Positions 43,816 through 52,706 of a DNA stretch of 64,000 bases are shown piece after piece; within the stretch, counting starts at the first letter, position 1, and every line of letters begins with the position of its first letter. The DNA is taken from contig JAHCHD010000003.1 in assembly GCA_026129915.1 (NCBI GenBank), positions 1 through 64,000 on the forward strand. Reading direction: 5' to 3'. The stretch comes from Bryobacterales bacterium. Its GTDB lineage: Bacteria > Acidobacteriota > Terriglobia > Bryobacterales > Bryobacteraceae. Below the pieces are notes generated by a model, which ran no database searches, was not told where the DNA came from, and saw only the letters and a program-made list of their open reading frames with translations. Made by a program: the position numbers and the translations under genes.

Positions 43816-44649
43816 TTACGGCAGTTCGAACACAGCCATCACGGGGTAGTGGTCAGAAGGGTACAACTCGCCTTGCTTCATGGTGATCGTCTCGGCCTCG
43901 GTTACTTTCCAGGGCGCGCGGAAGAGAATCCAGTCGATGCGGCCTTCCTCGCGCTCGCCCCCTCGAAAGCCGTGGAAGGTGCCCACCGGCCCTTTACGCG
44001 TGGCGGCGGAATCCCAGGCGTCTTTCATGGTACGACTGAGCACACCATGCGCTTCGGTATCGGGAGTGGTGTTGAAATCACCAGCGAGGACGACGGGAAT
44101 ATCCTCGGGCAGCTTGTCGAGGAACGTGGCGATTACCTTTGAACTCTCGGCGCGGGCGTCGGCGTCTTCCTGGCGGTGGGCAAAGTGGGTATCAACGAAG
44201 TAAAAGGGCTTACCTGTGTTCTTGTCCATCAGCCGTACCCAGGTTGCCAGACGCGGCAGGCTAACATTCCAACTCATGCTGCCTGGCACATCGGGTGTCT
44301 CCGATAACCAGAACTGGCCCATTTCAATCAGCTCAAAGCGCTGCTTCTTATAGAAGATGCCCATGTACTCGTTGGTGTGGATGCCATAGCGGGCGGTACC
44401 CAGCCAGACGTATTCGGGCAGTGCGGTAACGATGTCCTCGCCCTGGCGGAAGAAAAGCTCCTGCGTACCAATGAGGTCTGGGGAGTAACGGCGGAGCATT
44501 TCGAGGGCCACCTCGCGGCGGTTGTCCCAATAGTTCACGCCATCGTTCTTTTCGGGATAGCGGATGTTGTAGGCCATCACCTTGAGAGTTTCCGCGGCGA
44601 GCGGAAACACGAACGCGGCAGCCAGCCAGAGGGTAATGATCCAGCGCAT
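43816..44649 (-). CDS. Secreted endonuclease/exonuclease/phosphatase-family protein
   Basis: A 277-residue EEP-fold hydrolase with a signal peptide (IITLWLAAAFVFPLAA). Active-site motifs are all present: MAYNIR near 25-30, GTQE (catalytic Glu) near 60, VDTHFAHR, LAGDFNT (Asp/Asn), RIDWIL, and SDHYPVMA (Asp-His) at the C-terminus. Family members cleave nucleic-acid phosphodiesters or inositol/sphingolipid phosphates. Short exported versions like this are commonly annotated as endonucleases or metal-dependent hydrolases, and the substrate cannot be fixed from sequence. It stands alone between intergenic gaps. Confidence 0.87.
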   Translation of the reverse strand: MRWIITLWLAAAFVFPLAAETLKVMAYNIRYPEKNDGVNYWDNRREVALEMLRRYSPDLIGTQELFFRQGEDIVTALPEYVWLGTARYGIHTNEYMGIFYKKQRFELIEMGQFWLSETPDVPGSMSWNVSLPRLATWVRLMDKNTGKPFYFVDTHFAHRQEDADARAESSKVIATFLDKLPEDIPVVLAGDFNTTPDTEAHGVLSRTMKDAWDSAATRKGPVGTFHGFRGGEREEGRIDWILFRAPWKVTEAETITMKQGELYPSDHYPVMAVFELP

Positions 44650-44743
44650 GGGGGCGCTCCTTTCAAACCCTGCATTATGGCAGGCTGCCGCGCGTCAGTG
44701 CCAGCGCGGGCGACTGGCAGGTCACGAAGCATTCAACGGTTTG

Positions 44744-45190
44744 CTACCAGACGAACACTCGAACTCCGCCCTTGCCACGCTTCCTGCCACCTTGTGCTGA
44801 CATCTTGTCGAAAACCCCCTGGCGGGGCGTCGTGCGCAAGCCAATTTCGTTTTCCTCAACCGTCCGAATTCCCCACTGCTTGGCGAGTTCGTCAATATCT
44901 TCCGCCCCGTGGGCTGCCAGGATGGGCTCCGCCGCGCCGATCTTGTCCATGGCCGCGGTGACAGCAACCATGCCGTGCCCGCGACGGACGGCTTCCTCAT
45001 AGTCGCCAACCTCGGGCTTGATGCCCGTGCTGATTCCCAGCACATCAGGACCGATATCGGGGTGAACCTCAAAGTCCGCCGGCCTGACCGTGCGGATTTC
45101 GCTTCCAGTGAACCCAGCAGCTTCCAGGTCGTTGCGGACCTTCGGCAGGATGGCCGGATTCTCGTAAAGCGCTACTAATGTTTTGCCCAT
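44744..45190 (-). CDS. YflT-like (general stress 17M domain) protein
   Basis: A 148-residue soluble protein. The first half resembles the YflT/heat-induced stress fold (LVALYENPAILPKVRNDLEAAGF), in which two alpha/beta repeats bring together short strands. The repeat here spans about 1-85, with the second pass GHGMVAVTAAMDKIGAAEPILAAHGA. The tail (about 120-148) is basic and glycine-rich (GGRKRGKGG), possibly non-conserved or nucleic-acid binding. Function in these proteins is not established. GGAGG lies about 6 bases upstream of the ATG. Neighbours do not suggest a partner. Confidence 0.7.
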   Translation of the reverse strand: MGKTLVALYENPAILPKVRNDLEAAGFTGSEIRTVRPADFEVHPDIGPDVLGISTGIKPEVGDYEEAVRRGHGMVAVTAAMDKIGAAEPILAAHGAEDIDELAKQWGIRTVEENEIGLRTTPRQGVFDKMSAQGGRKRGKGGVRVFVW

Positions 45191-45465
45191 GATTACAGAG
45201 CCTCCTATCGCAAATAAGACCAGATGACGGGACGGACTGTTTCGTGAGAGAGCACGAATGCGGGCAGTGGTTGGATCCGGTCGGCTGAATGGCTGGCGAG
45301 AAGCCCTTGAGCCAGTTCGCAGCGCGGATGTACATCCTATGCCATCAGTGATTTACGGTTCAGGAACCGAGGCAGTCGAAAACCCTGCCGTGGTGCCGTT
45401 TCCGAGGTGCCGCACCTGGGGCGGGACTGCAGATTGGCATGCGGCGTGGCGCGAATGTCGGGAAG

Positions 45466-46668
45466 CTATTCCGGCGGCAGGCCGAGACGGCTCCACCGCT
45501 TCTGCATTAGGTGGTAAGTGGCCACCCCCGTGAGAAGCCCAATGAGATAGCCATAAGGGAGCGAACTCGCGAGTAAGCCAACTACGATCGCCAGGACGAA
45601 GTGCGGAGGGTTCTTCCCGAGGTCGCGAGAAAGAACAACCAGCGCGATGGCTTCGAAGAGCAGAAGCACGCCAAGCATCGGGAGTGGGAAGACCTGAATA
45701 ACTGTCTGGAATCCCTGGGAGAAGAAGAGCCCGAGAACTACGAAGATGATGCCGTAGATCACGACGGACCCACCGGTGCGTCCGCCAAAGGTATAGTGCC
45801 CAGCCATGCCGCCGCTACCATGGCAGGTGGGGATGCCGCCAAAGAATGGGTTCACCAGATTCATGAGGGAATAGGTGAGTCCAATCTGGCGGATCGTGAT
45901 CTTGCGCTGCGGGAACAAGTCCTCCGCAAGCTGCGTTGTGGCCAGTACGGAGTTGGCGATAGATAGAGGAATCTGAGGAAGGGCGAGAAGCAGAAAGCCC
46001 GTCCAGATATCCGCGCCAGTGGGCGCTTGCCATTGAGGAAATTGAAATCCGGTCGCTTCCGTCAGTGCGCCCGCATGCAGCTTGAACAGGAATGCGTACG
46101 CGGCGCCCATCGCTACTAGGACCACGGCGGAGGGGATGTGCTTGCGCCCAATGAGGACAAGGGCAACAGTGAACCCAATGCCAGCAAGCCACAGTCCATG
46201 AACGCCGTCGGCTTGCACGTAATCCTTTAGCGCAATTCCCGCCAGTTGCAGGCCGAGGCCCAACTGGATACCGCGAATCACGGGCTTGGGGACCGCGCGG
46301 TGAATGGCGGAAAGCAGGCCGGTGGCCGAAAGCACCAGCATGCACACGCCAATCGCCAGCCCGCCGCCAAACAGAACCGATGCAGGAATCTTCTGGGCGA
46401 TCACAATGGCCGCCATCGCTTTGAGAGGCTGCACGGGCATGGGCATGCGATAGCGGAGAGCAGTAGCAATCTGCATGAGTCCGAAAACGGTGAGGACTCC
46501 GGATGGGCTGAGGCCTGAGGCAAGAATCATCCCAACGATCAGCGGAAGATCAGTGCCGAGGTCACCAAATGCGCCTGACCACTCCTGCCGTGAGAATCGA
46601 ATGCGACCTGCCTGCTGGGGGTGGGCAGGCTCGGGGTGGGGAGCTTGGATTTCTGCTGATTCCGGCAT
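45466..46668 (-). CDS. MOT1-type molybdate/sulfate permease
   Basis: A 400-residue transporter with about 10-12 helices. Two family signatures stand out: FGDLGTDLPLIVG near residues 35-47 and PTCHGSGGMAGHYTFGGRTGG near 280-300, both characteristic of MOT1-type molybdate transporters in the SulP-related superfamily. No STAS domain is present, which also fits MOT1. It is divergent from a small molybdopterin-domain protein with an XRE-PBP regulator behind it, so molybdate is the likely substrate. The 61-base gap to the divergent gene is where a shared operator would sit. Confidence 0.85.
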   Translation of the reverse strand: MPESAEIQAPHPEPAHPQQAGRIRFSRQEWSGAFGDLGTDLPLIVGMILASGLSPSGVLTVFGLMQIATALRYRMPMPVQPLKAMAAIVIAQKIPASVLFGGGLAIGVCMLVLSATGLLSAIHRAVPKPVIRGIQLGLGLQLAGIALKDYVQADGVHGLWLAGIGFTVALVLIGRKHIPSAVVLVAMGAAYAFLFKLHAGALTEATGFQFPQWQAPTGADIWTGFLLLALPQIPLSIANSVLATTQLAEDLFPQRKITIRQIGLTYSLMNLVNPFFGGIPTCHGSGGMAGHYTFGGRTGGSVVIYGIIFVVLGLFFSQGFQTVIQVFPLPMLGVLLLFEAIALVVLSRDLGKNPPHFVLAIVVGLLASSLPYGYLIGLLTGVATYHLMQKRWSRLGLPPE

Positions 46669-46693
46669 GGGCCACGGTAGTAGATAGCGATTC

Positions 46694-46710
46694 GACGCGT
46701 GAGTGGCGTC
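46694..46710. promoter_or_regulatory. Candidate operator between permease and regulator operon
   Basis: GACGC (46694-46698) and GCGTC (46706-46710) form an inverted repeat with a 7-base spacer in the 61-base divergent gap. Position is the main evidence. The downstream XRE-PBP protein could bind it. Confidence 0.3.
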
Positions 46711-46729
46711 ATGTTAAGCTGACTTTGTA

Positions 46730-47245
46730 ATGTATAACGTACACCGATGGGTCTTGGCAATCGCGCTGCTGTGGGCCACTTCGATTGCGCCAGCGCAGAC
46801 CGGCGGAGATGTGGCCGGGCGTTTCGAGATCGTCAAGGGGAGTGATGTGCTGTTCCGCTGGACCGCGGCGGAAATGGCAGCGATGCCTCGCGCATCGTTG
46901 ACGGTGAAGGACGATGGGCTGGATGTCCGTTATGAGGGCGTGTGGATGCACGAACTGCTTGATCGCGCGGGTCTCCCGCTGGGGCCAAAACTGCGAGGCG
47001 AGGGGAGGATCACCGGGGTGATTGCCGAGGCGAGCGACGGCTATCGGGTGCTGTTTACGCTGGCGGAACTGGACGCGTCGTTTCGTGAGCCACATGTGCT
47101 GGTGGCGGACCGTTTGGACGGGGAACCGCTGGTGGCGCACCACGGGGCCGTTCGCTTGGTGGAAGGCGGGGACGAGCCCGGCACCCGCTCCGTGCGAATG
47201 TTCGCCCGGCTTCGCATCGTGACAGTGAATGAGGCTGGCCGATAG
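46730..47245 (+). CDS. Exported molybdopterin-domain-like protein
   Basis: A 171-residue protein with an N-terminal signal segment (VLAIALLWATSIAPAQT), followed by a small domain resembling the sulfite-oxidase-type molybdopterin-binding fold (YEGVWMHELLDRAG, VIAEASDGYRVLFTLAELD, then GAVRLVEGGD). The usual cofactor-liganding cysteine is not evident, so it may be a cofactor-free relative. It sits between the MOT1-type permease and the XRE-PBP regulator, with which it overlaps or nearly touches, supporting a link to molybdenum metabolism. No strong Shine-Dalgarno is seen before the ATG. The role is unproven. Confidence 0.7.
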   Translation: MYNVHRWVLAIALLWATSIAPAQTGGDVAGRFEIVKGSDVLFRWTAAEMAAMPRASLTVKDDGLDVRYEGVWMHELLDRAGLPLGPKLRGEGRITGVIAEASDGYRVLFTLAELDASFREPHVLVADRLDGEPLVAHHGAVRLVEGGDEPGTRSVRMFARLRIVTVNEAGR

Positions 47246-47255
47246 GGCGGGGCGT

Positions 47256-48374
47256 ATGGAAGTGCAATGCAATCTTGCCGCGCTACGGCAAAGGCGCGGA
47301 TTCAGCGCGGCGGAACTTGCGCGGCGTGTGGGCGTCCAGCGACAAACCATTTATTCGATTGAATCGGGCGCCTATGTTCCGAACACCGCGGTGGCGCTTC
47401 TGCTGGCGCGTGAACTGGAAGTGGGCGTGGAGGAACTGTTCGCGCTTCCTGCTGCCTCCCCCTCGCCAGCGGCTCCGATTGCGGCGAGCGTGGTATCCGC
47501 GTCACAGGTGAAGGCAGGCATGCCGGTCCGGCTAGCACGGTCGGGAGAGCGCTGGTGGGCTTTCCCGCAGGAAAACCTTCCGTGCTTCTTGCCCGACGCG
47601 GATGGCATGGTCACGAAACCGGCTAAGGCCAGCCGGCCGGCTCAGGTCATTGCTGCGGGGGAGGTGGAAGAAGCTGAGGACCGGCTACTGGTTGCGGGCT
47701 GCGACCCAGCGCTTGGATTGCTAGCTGCTGCCAGCATGGCTTCGGCAGGCGTGAGCGTGCTGCCGGTTTCAGCTTGCAGCAGGACGGCGATTGAATGGCT
47801 GCGACAGCGTTATGTGCACGTAGCTGGATGCCATATTGAGGATCGCGCAACTGGTGAGTTTAACGTGCCCGCGCTGTTGAAAATGCTGCCGGGCGAGGAC
47901 CTTCTGGTGCTTACCTTCGCAGAGTGGGAAGAGGGTTTTGTGGTGTCGCCAGGGAATCCCCATGGATTGCGGGAGGCTGGAGATCTGGCAAACCCCAAGG
48001 TGCGCCTGATGAACCGCGAACCGGGTTCGGGAAGCCGCGCGCTGCTCGATGAACTGCTGCGGAAGGCGGGGCTCGGTGCACGGCGGGTGAATGGATACGG
48101 CCATGTCGCCCTCAGTCACATGGCGGCGGCGCGTGCCGTCTTCGAAGGTCAAGCAGATTGCTGCATTGCCACTTCCTCAGCGGCGCGTGCGTTTCAAATG
48201 GATTTTATTCCGCTGCGCCGCGAGCGTTTTGATTTGGTGGCACGCAAGGAGCATCTGCACTTGGCGGGAATGCGGGCGCTTCTGGATGCGCTCCAGCGGC
48301 AATCTCTGCGCCGCAAGCTGGAAACGCTGGCGGGTTACGACACCAGACGATCAGGCTGCAAAGTGATCGATTGA
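47256..48374 (+). CDS. XRE-family regulator with periplasmic-binding-like sensor domain
   Basis: A 372-residue one-component regulator. The N-terminal helix-turn-helix (about 5-62) reads LRQRRGFSAAELARRVGVQR with TIYSIESG as recognition helix. A linker and small domain (about 70-140) follow. From about 155 to the end a PBP-like (PF12727-type, ModA-like) domain has the segments VAGCDPALGLLA, LTFAEWEEGFVV, NREPGSGSR and VFEGQADCCIATSSAARA. ATG 47256 is chosen since the helix-turn-helix begins soon after it; ATG 47229 would overlap the upstream gene. This architecture binds molybdate or tungstate in characterised relatives. The neighbouring permease suggests it controls molybdate uptake. Confidence 0.85.
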   Translation: MEVQCNLAALRQRRGFSAAELARRVGVQRQTIYSIESGAYVPNTAVALLLARELEVGVEELFALPAASPSPAAPIAASVVSASQVKAGMPVRLARSGERWWAFPQENLPCFLPDADGMVTKPAKASRPAQVIAAGEVEEAEDRLLVAGCDPALGLLAAASMASAGVSVLPVSACSRTAIEWLRQRYVHVAGCHIEDRATGEFNVPALLKMLPGEDLLVLTFAEWEEGFVVSPGNPHGLREAGDLANPKVRLMNREPGSGSRALLDELLRKAGLGARRVNGYGHVALSHMAAARAVFEGQADCCIATSSAARAFQMDFIPLRRERFDLVARKEHLHLAGMRALLDALQRQSLRRKLETLAGYDTRRSGCKVID

Positions 48375-48458
48375 TATGCGCACCCGAAGATGCCTATCAC
48401 TAACGCTGACCGGGCTGCTACTGGCGCGATTCGCTTCGATTGTGGTGAACCATTCAGG

Positions 48459-48890
48459 TTAGGCGGTGTGTCGTGCGCGCTGGGTTTCGCATGCGGCGGC
48501 TCGCATGATCCCTGCCACATCATCGAACATCTCCGTCCACGCTTCCGAAGCTGCCGAGGTGAAAATCTCCGCAGCCATTTGACCGATGGTCCACAGCAGG
48601 GCCGCACGTACGGTCTGATAGTCCTGGGGACGAGCGCCATAGCCGGCATGACGGCGACCGAGGTTTTCCAGCTCCGGCCGAATCTGGTCCAGCCGGTCTA
48701 CGCTCTTCACGATGACCGCAAGGGTTTGAATGAACATGCGGCCTTGATGCTCGGTATCGGCAGGAAACAGGGAGCGCAAGCCAGGGTTGAGCTCAAACAG
48801 ACGCTGATAGAAAAGCGCAGCGGCTTCCGCGGAAAACGGCAGCACCTTGGCGAAGGTCTTTCGGATGAGGATGTGCTGGTCAGCGGTCAT
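48459..48890 (-). CDS. Single-domain globin (bacterial haemoglobin)
   Basis: A 143-residue globin of the flavohaemoglobin/Vitreoscilla type without a reductase domain. TyrB10 is in LFYQRLF (Tyr28), PheCD1 in LRSLFP (Phe42), the proximal histidine in LGRRHAGYG (His81), and the following Tyr at about 91 fits the G-helix contact. Such proteins bind O2 or NO and typically help with NO detoxification or oxygen supply. The ATG at 48890 is preferred (TAAGG ten bases upstream) over a GTG nine bases earlier. It is convergent with the XRE-PBP regulator and isolated from the flagellar genes upstream on the same strand. Confidence 0.85.
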   Translation of the reverse strand: MTADQHILIRKTFAKVLPFSAEAAALFYQRLFELNPGLRSLFPADTEHQGRMFIQTLAVIVKSVDRLDQIRPELENLGRRHAGYGARPQDYQTVRAALLWTIGQMAAEIFTSAASEAWTEMFDDVAGIMRAAACETQRARHTA

Positions 48891-49039
48891 GGCGCACACA
48901 CCTTACGACAGGCCCAGCTGGCGCAACTGACACGCGACTCCGGATGCGTAGCCGGGCACATCGTGGGCCGACCCTTCTAGTTTCGACTTTACCATTCGGC
49001 GGAGCGCAGTCAATCCCGGCTGCGAACAGCGAACAGAGG

Positions 49040-49480
49040 CTAGCCATGGAAGCTAACGGCATCCGGGGCAGAGTCCTCTTCTGCATATTGCCGGGAAGCG
49101 CGGACGCGCTCGATTTCCAGCCGCAGCGAGATTCGGGCGGTGAGGAGGGTGGCGCGTAACTGCTCGTGAAAGCGCTGGTGTTCGGCTTCCAAACGGGCCA
49201 GGCGTTCGGGCGTCGTGACGCCATTGCGCGTGTCTGCTTCGAGCAGTCCCTGGTAGTGGGGGAGTTCGCGCTGGATGGTGCGGAAGTCCTCGCGATTGAG
49301 GGCTTCGAGGAGGCGCGCGCGCATACGGGGGAGGGACAGCGGCACGGCTTCGCCAGTGCAGGGTGCCGTACAAGCGGGCGTACAATTTGGCGCTTCTGCT
49401 TCCGTGGCATTCGTGCTCGGAACGGGCAAAACCTTGGCGTCGCCCATCAGCGCGCTGGGGTAATCGGCTGGCGATGTCAT
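49040..49480 (-). CDS. Hypothetical protein after fliD
   Basis: A 146-residue protein I do not recognise. The start at 49480 is marked by an excellent GGAGGT seven bases upstream; the frame stays open to 49771 but that part is antisense to fliD coding. The first 50 residues are Pro/Thr/Cys-rich and probably disordered. Residues 50-140 are helical and charged, with LEALNREDFRTIQRELPHYQ and LARLEAEHQRFHEQLRAT heptads suggesting a coiled coil. Following fliD by 25 bases, it occupies the place of the chaperones FliS/FliT, and helical content would fit, but no sequence signature confirms this. Confidence 0.65.
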   Translation of the reverse strand: MTSPADYPSALMGDAKVLPVPSTNATEAEAPNCTPACTAPCTGEAVPLSLPRMRARLLEALNREDFRTIQRELPHYQGLLEADTRNGVTTPERLARLEAEHQRFHEQLRATLLTARISLRLEIERVRASRQYAEEDSAPDAVSFHG

Positions 49481-49505
49481 AACGTGACCTCCGGCGAGAT
49501 GCAGC

Positions 49506-50858
49506 TCAGCGCGAGTAGCTGCGCGTTGAGATGCGCATCGCCTCGAACATGTTGTTGATGAAAAGCGCCTGCTGCTGCAACGCGGCGATGGTAGAGTCGA
49601 CGATAGCGAAGCGGTCCCGCAGATCCTTGTCCATACGGTCGAGACGTTCCTGGGTGTCGCGAATCTGGTTGTCGCTGGTGCGCAGGCGAGCAGTGATGGC
49701 GTTGCGCTCGGTGCTAAGGATGCCGGCCTCTGTGCTGGTAGCCTCCTGCATGGCGGCAAGCGCCGTGCCAAGAAATCCCTCGCCCGGTGCTGTGCCGAGG
49801 AAGCTTAGCAGGCTTTCCAGCTTTTCCTCAGAGAGGCCGTTGAGAGCGGTGCTGTTGAAGGAGAGGATGCCCTTGTCGTCAAAACGGAGACCGATGTCGG
49901 TGGCGGAGCGAAAATCCCCGTCAGCAGCGGTGTAAGACGCAACGCGGCGCAAAACCTGGCTGAGGGTTTGAATGGTGCTGGACCCCTGCAGCGCGCCCCC
50001 CGCTGCCCCACGGTGGTCGTTGAGTTTTCCGCTAGCGAGGTTGTAGGCAGCCACCATAGATTGGATCGCGTCCAACACAGGACTGCCTGTGCGGCTGATG
50101 GTCAGCGTAACCGCAGAGGTGCTGACGGCGGCGAACTGGACGTTCACCCCTGGGGCGATCGTGACACTGCGGCTCTCTCCATGGATGTCAACCCCGTTCA
50201 CCTTGTAGCTGACGTTCTGACCCGCCTGCAGGGCGGAGCCTTCGAGCAAATTGGGACCTGACCCGTCGCCATCGCGCAGTTCGATGGCTTGCGCACCCAG
50301 CTTGTTTCCCTGCAGAACTAGCTTGTAGCTAGGGGTGCTATTGCTGGAGACGTTGATGATGCTGGCTTCGAGCGCGGAGCCGGAGGCGTTGATCGCGTCG
50401 GAAAGGCCGCGCAGCGTGTTTGTTTCCAGGGTTAGCGTGGTTTCCACGCCATCCACTACCAGCACCTTGGTCAACTCCGCACCCAAACCCTCGGTGGCAG
50501 GGTCGAGGACAGCGGAACCCGACAGGAAACTGGTGAAGCTGCCGAGGCTGGAGACTTCCAGCGTAAATGCACCCTTCTGCGCTCCTTCTCCCACCGTGGC
50601 CGTGGCGATGCCATTTGCCGAGAAGCTGGCAGTCAACTGCGTGGCCTTTACCCTGGTCACGATCTCGTCGAAGGAGAGTTTGAGGCTCTGGAATCGCCCT
50701 TGCAGTTCGGTCACCGCGGATTGTTGTTCATTGGTGCGTAGGCGCTGCTGCTGCAACTGGAGCAGGGGCAGGCGGGCGATCGCCATGCTGCGTTCAATCA
50801 CCTGGACGAAGTCCTGAGAGTAGCTGCTAGCTCCGGTGAAGATGGTGGTGCTGCCCAT
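49506..50858 (-). CDS. fliD: Flagellar hook-associated protein 2 (filament cap, FliD)
   Basis: A 450-residue cap protein for the flagellar filament. The N-terminal SSYSQDFVQVIERSMAIARLP and the coiled-coil LLQLQQQRLRTNEQQSAVTELQ are as in FliD. The middle has FliD-type beta domains with VDGVETTLTL and LRGLSDAINA. The C-terminal DIGLRFDDKGILSFNSTAL precedes a long coiled-coil tail. ATG 50858 has GAGGGAA just upstream and is preferred over the opening at 50897. It lies downstream of fliC on the same strand but beyond a strong terminator, so it is likely transcribed partly from its own promoter or by read-through. Confidence 0.9.
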   Translation of the reverse strand: MGSTTIFTGASSYSQDFVQVIERSMAIARLPLLQLQQQRLRTNEQQSAVTELQGRFQSLKLSFDEIVTRVKATQLTASFSANGIATATVGEGAQKGAFTLEVSSLGSFTSFLSGSAVLDPATEGLGAELTKVLVVDGVETTLTLETNTLRGLSDAINASGSALEASIINVSSNSTPSYKLVLQGNKLGAQAIELRDGDGSGPNLLEGSALQAGQNVSYKVNGVDIHGESRSVTIAPGVNVQFAAVSTSAVTLTISRTGSPVLDAIQSMVAAYNLASGKLNDHRGAAGGALQGSSTIQTLSQVLRRVASYTAADGDFRSATDIGLRFDDKGILSFNSTALNGLSEEKLESLLSFLGTAPGEGFLGTALAAMQEATSTEAGILSTERNAITARLRTSDNQIRDTQERLDRMDKDLRDRFAIVDSTIAALQQQALFINNMFEAMRISTRSYSR

Positions 50859-50961
50859 GGGTTCCCTCGCGCTGCGTGGATTTTGGCGCAAGCCCACAGG
50901 CTTGCGTGCATCATGGCCTCTGGAAGCTCATCGGCAGCGCGGCGGGGGACTTTAGCCGTTG

Positions 50962-51015
50962 GGAAAAAAAACGGCGGGGCGAAACAAGGGTTGCGTCCCT
51001 GGTTCCGCCCCGCCA
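50962..51015 (-). terminator. Rho-independent terminator after fliC
   Basis: Read on the minus strand, GGCGGGGCG and CGCCCCGCC form a 9-bp GC stem around a loop of about 25 bases, directly followed by GTTTTTTTT. It lies about 50 bases after the flagellin stop, so most flagellin transcripts should end here. Confidence 0.85.
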
Positions 51016-51066
51016 AAGTGTGGGTTGCGCTTCCCCTCACTCAGCGCGGGAAGCGGTTACGGTTTA

Positions 51067-52581
51067 CTAGCCCCGCAGCAGCGCCAGGACGGCCTGCGGC
51101 GCCGAGTTGGCCTGGGCCAGCGCGGCCAGCGATGCCTGTTGCATCACCTGGGCCTTGGTGAGATTGGACGCTTCGAGAGCGATGTCGGCGTCCCGGATGC
51201 GCGACTCGGCAGCGGAAAAGCTCGAGATTTGGGATTGCGCCAGTTGCACTGAGTACTGCAGCTTGTTCTGCGCCGTACCCACCTTGCCCTGGACTTGGCC
51301 AAGCGAGGTGATGGCCTTATCAAGGGCGGCAATCGCGGCAAGCGCGTTGCCGGTCGCAGAAGCCGAGGTATCACCCGCCGTAACGGTGGCCGCACCACCC
51401 ACCGTCGCACCCGCAGCGGCGGTGCCCGTAAGGCCCAAACCGCCCGTGCCACCCGCGTCTGTGAGTTGCAGACTGAAGTCCGAACTGCTCTGGATCGAGA
51501 AACCACTCGTGCCGTTGTTGGTCACGGCCTGGATACCGATGGAAGCCGCCGCCGCGTTCACCTTGCTGATGATTACCGCCGAGGTATCGGTGGCTGCCAG
51601 GCTCACGTTCACCGCGCCGCTGGCGTTCTGCAGCGTGAATGACTGCGGGCTGGCGTCCGCCGTGTACGCGGCCACCGTGAAGTTGTAATTGGCGGAGTTG
51701 ATGGCGGTGCTGGTGCCGCTGAGTTGACTCACCGCGGCGTTGCCGCCTCCACTCACCGCGCTCGAGGTGACGCTGAAGACCCGGCTGCTCGACAGCGTAA
51801 TCGCGCCCACCGTATCCTGCGCGGCGGTAATGCCAAAGCTGTTGAGTGCCTCGTTGACTTGGCGCAGCACTTCCTTGCCGTCGATGCCGCCTGCCTTGCC
51901 AGTGATGCTGACGGTCTTCGTGACAGTGGTGCCCAAGGTGGAATCGTAGAGATTCAAAACAAGATCCTGCTTGCCGCCGGCGTTGTCAAGGAAGGCGGTG
52001 GTGGCGCGCAAGTCCACAGTGCCGAAGCTGACGCCGCCATTGATCACCTGCGTACCGCCCACCCCAAGACCAGCCGCGTCCACCTGGTTGCTAGCGCCGC
52101 TCAGGTCGATGTCCACCTTGGCGTTGGATTGTGTGCTCCCTCCGCCTACATACACCGCAATGTTCGCGTTGTTCACACCGCCGGAAACGAGACCGATATT
52201 GGCAGCCTGCCGGTTGATTTCCGTTAGCAGCGCCGAATACTCGTTGTTCAGCGTGGTGCGGTCGCCGGTGAAAGTGCCTGAACCGGACTGGGTGGCAAGG
52301 GTCTTCAGCCGGTCGAGGATCTGCGAAATGTTGTTCAGGCCGCCGTCAACGATCTGCAGCTTCGACAAGCCGTCGTTGGCGTTGCGGACGCCCTGGGAGA
52401 GTTCCGTGATATCGCTGCGGAAGCGGTTGGCCACCGCCAAGCCCGCAGCGTCGTCGCCGGAGTTGTTGATACGCAGGCCCGACGTCAAGCGGTTGATCGT
52501 GCGGCCCTGAAATTCATTGGTGACGCGCAGATTCTCGCGCGCAATCAAGGATGATACGTTGGTAACAATCGAAGTCGACAT
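51067..52581 (-). CDS. fliC: Flagellin
   Basis: A 504-residue filament protein. The N-terminal D0/D1 block has SSLIARENLRVTNEF and SSGLRINNSGDDAAGLAVANR-type sequence (TSGLRINNSGDDAAG near 34-48). The conserved LQIVDGGLNNISQILDRL follows. The C-terminal D1/D0 block has ESRIRDADIALEASNLTKAQ and ends LALLRG. The about 200-residue centre is a Thr/Ala/Gly/Ser-rich surface domain of the D2/D3 kind. The start at 52581 has AGGACGG upstream and is the family-typical MSTSIVTN opening. Only fliC, fliD and one unknown gene are here; the motor and basal-body genes must lie elsewhere. Confidence 0.95.
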   Translation of the reverse strand: MSTSIVTNVSSLIARENLRVTNEFQGRTINRLTSGLRINNSGDDAAGLAVANRFRSDITELSQGVRNANDGLSKLQIVDGGLNNISQILDRLKTLATQSGSGTFTGDRTTLNNEYSALLTEINRQAANIGLVSGGVNNANIAVYVGGGSTQSNAKVDIDLSGASNQVDAAGLGVGGTQVINGGVSFGTVDLRATTAFLDNAGGKQDLVLNLYDSTLGTTVTKTVSITGKAGGIDGKEVLRQVNEALNSFGITAAQDTVGAITLSSSRVFSVTSSAVSGGGNAAVSQLSGTSTAINSANYNFTVAAYTADASPQSFTLQNASGAVNVSLAATDTSAVIISKVNAAAASIGIQAVTNNGTSGFSIQSSSDFSLQLTDAGGTGGLGLTGTAAAGATVGGAATVTAGDTSASATGNALAAIAALDKAITSLGQVQGKVGTAQNKLQYSVQLAQSQISSFSAAESRIRDADIALEASNLTKAQVMQQASLAALAQANSAPQAVLALLRG

Positions 52582-52706
52582 GAATGGTCCGTCCTGTTTG
52601 AATAGTTTGTTCCGGCGTCCTGCCGGACTCCCTGTTTGCGCCCGGGAGCGGCGTTCTGTCACACAACCCCATATCGGTGCAGGCGCCTGGCGCGTGAGAG
52701 GAAAAT

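Noticed and set aside
49481-49771. N-terminal extension of the gene after fliD
   Set aside because: It would be an out-of-frame read of fliD itself, and GGAGGT precedes the ATG at 49480.
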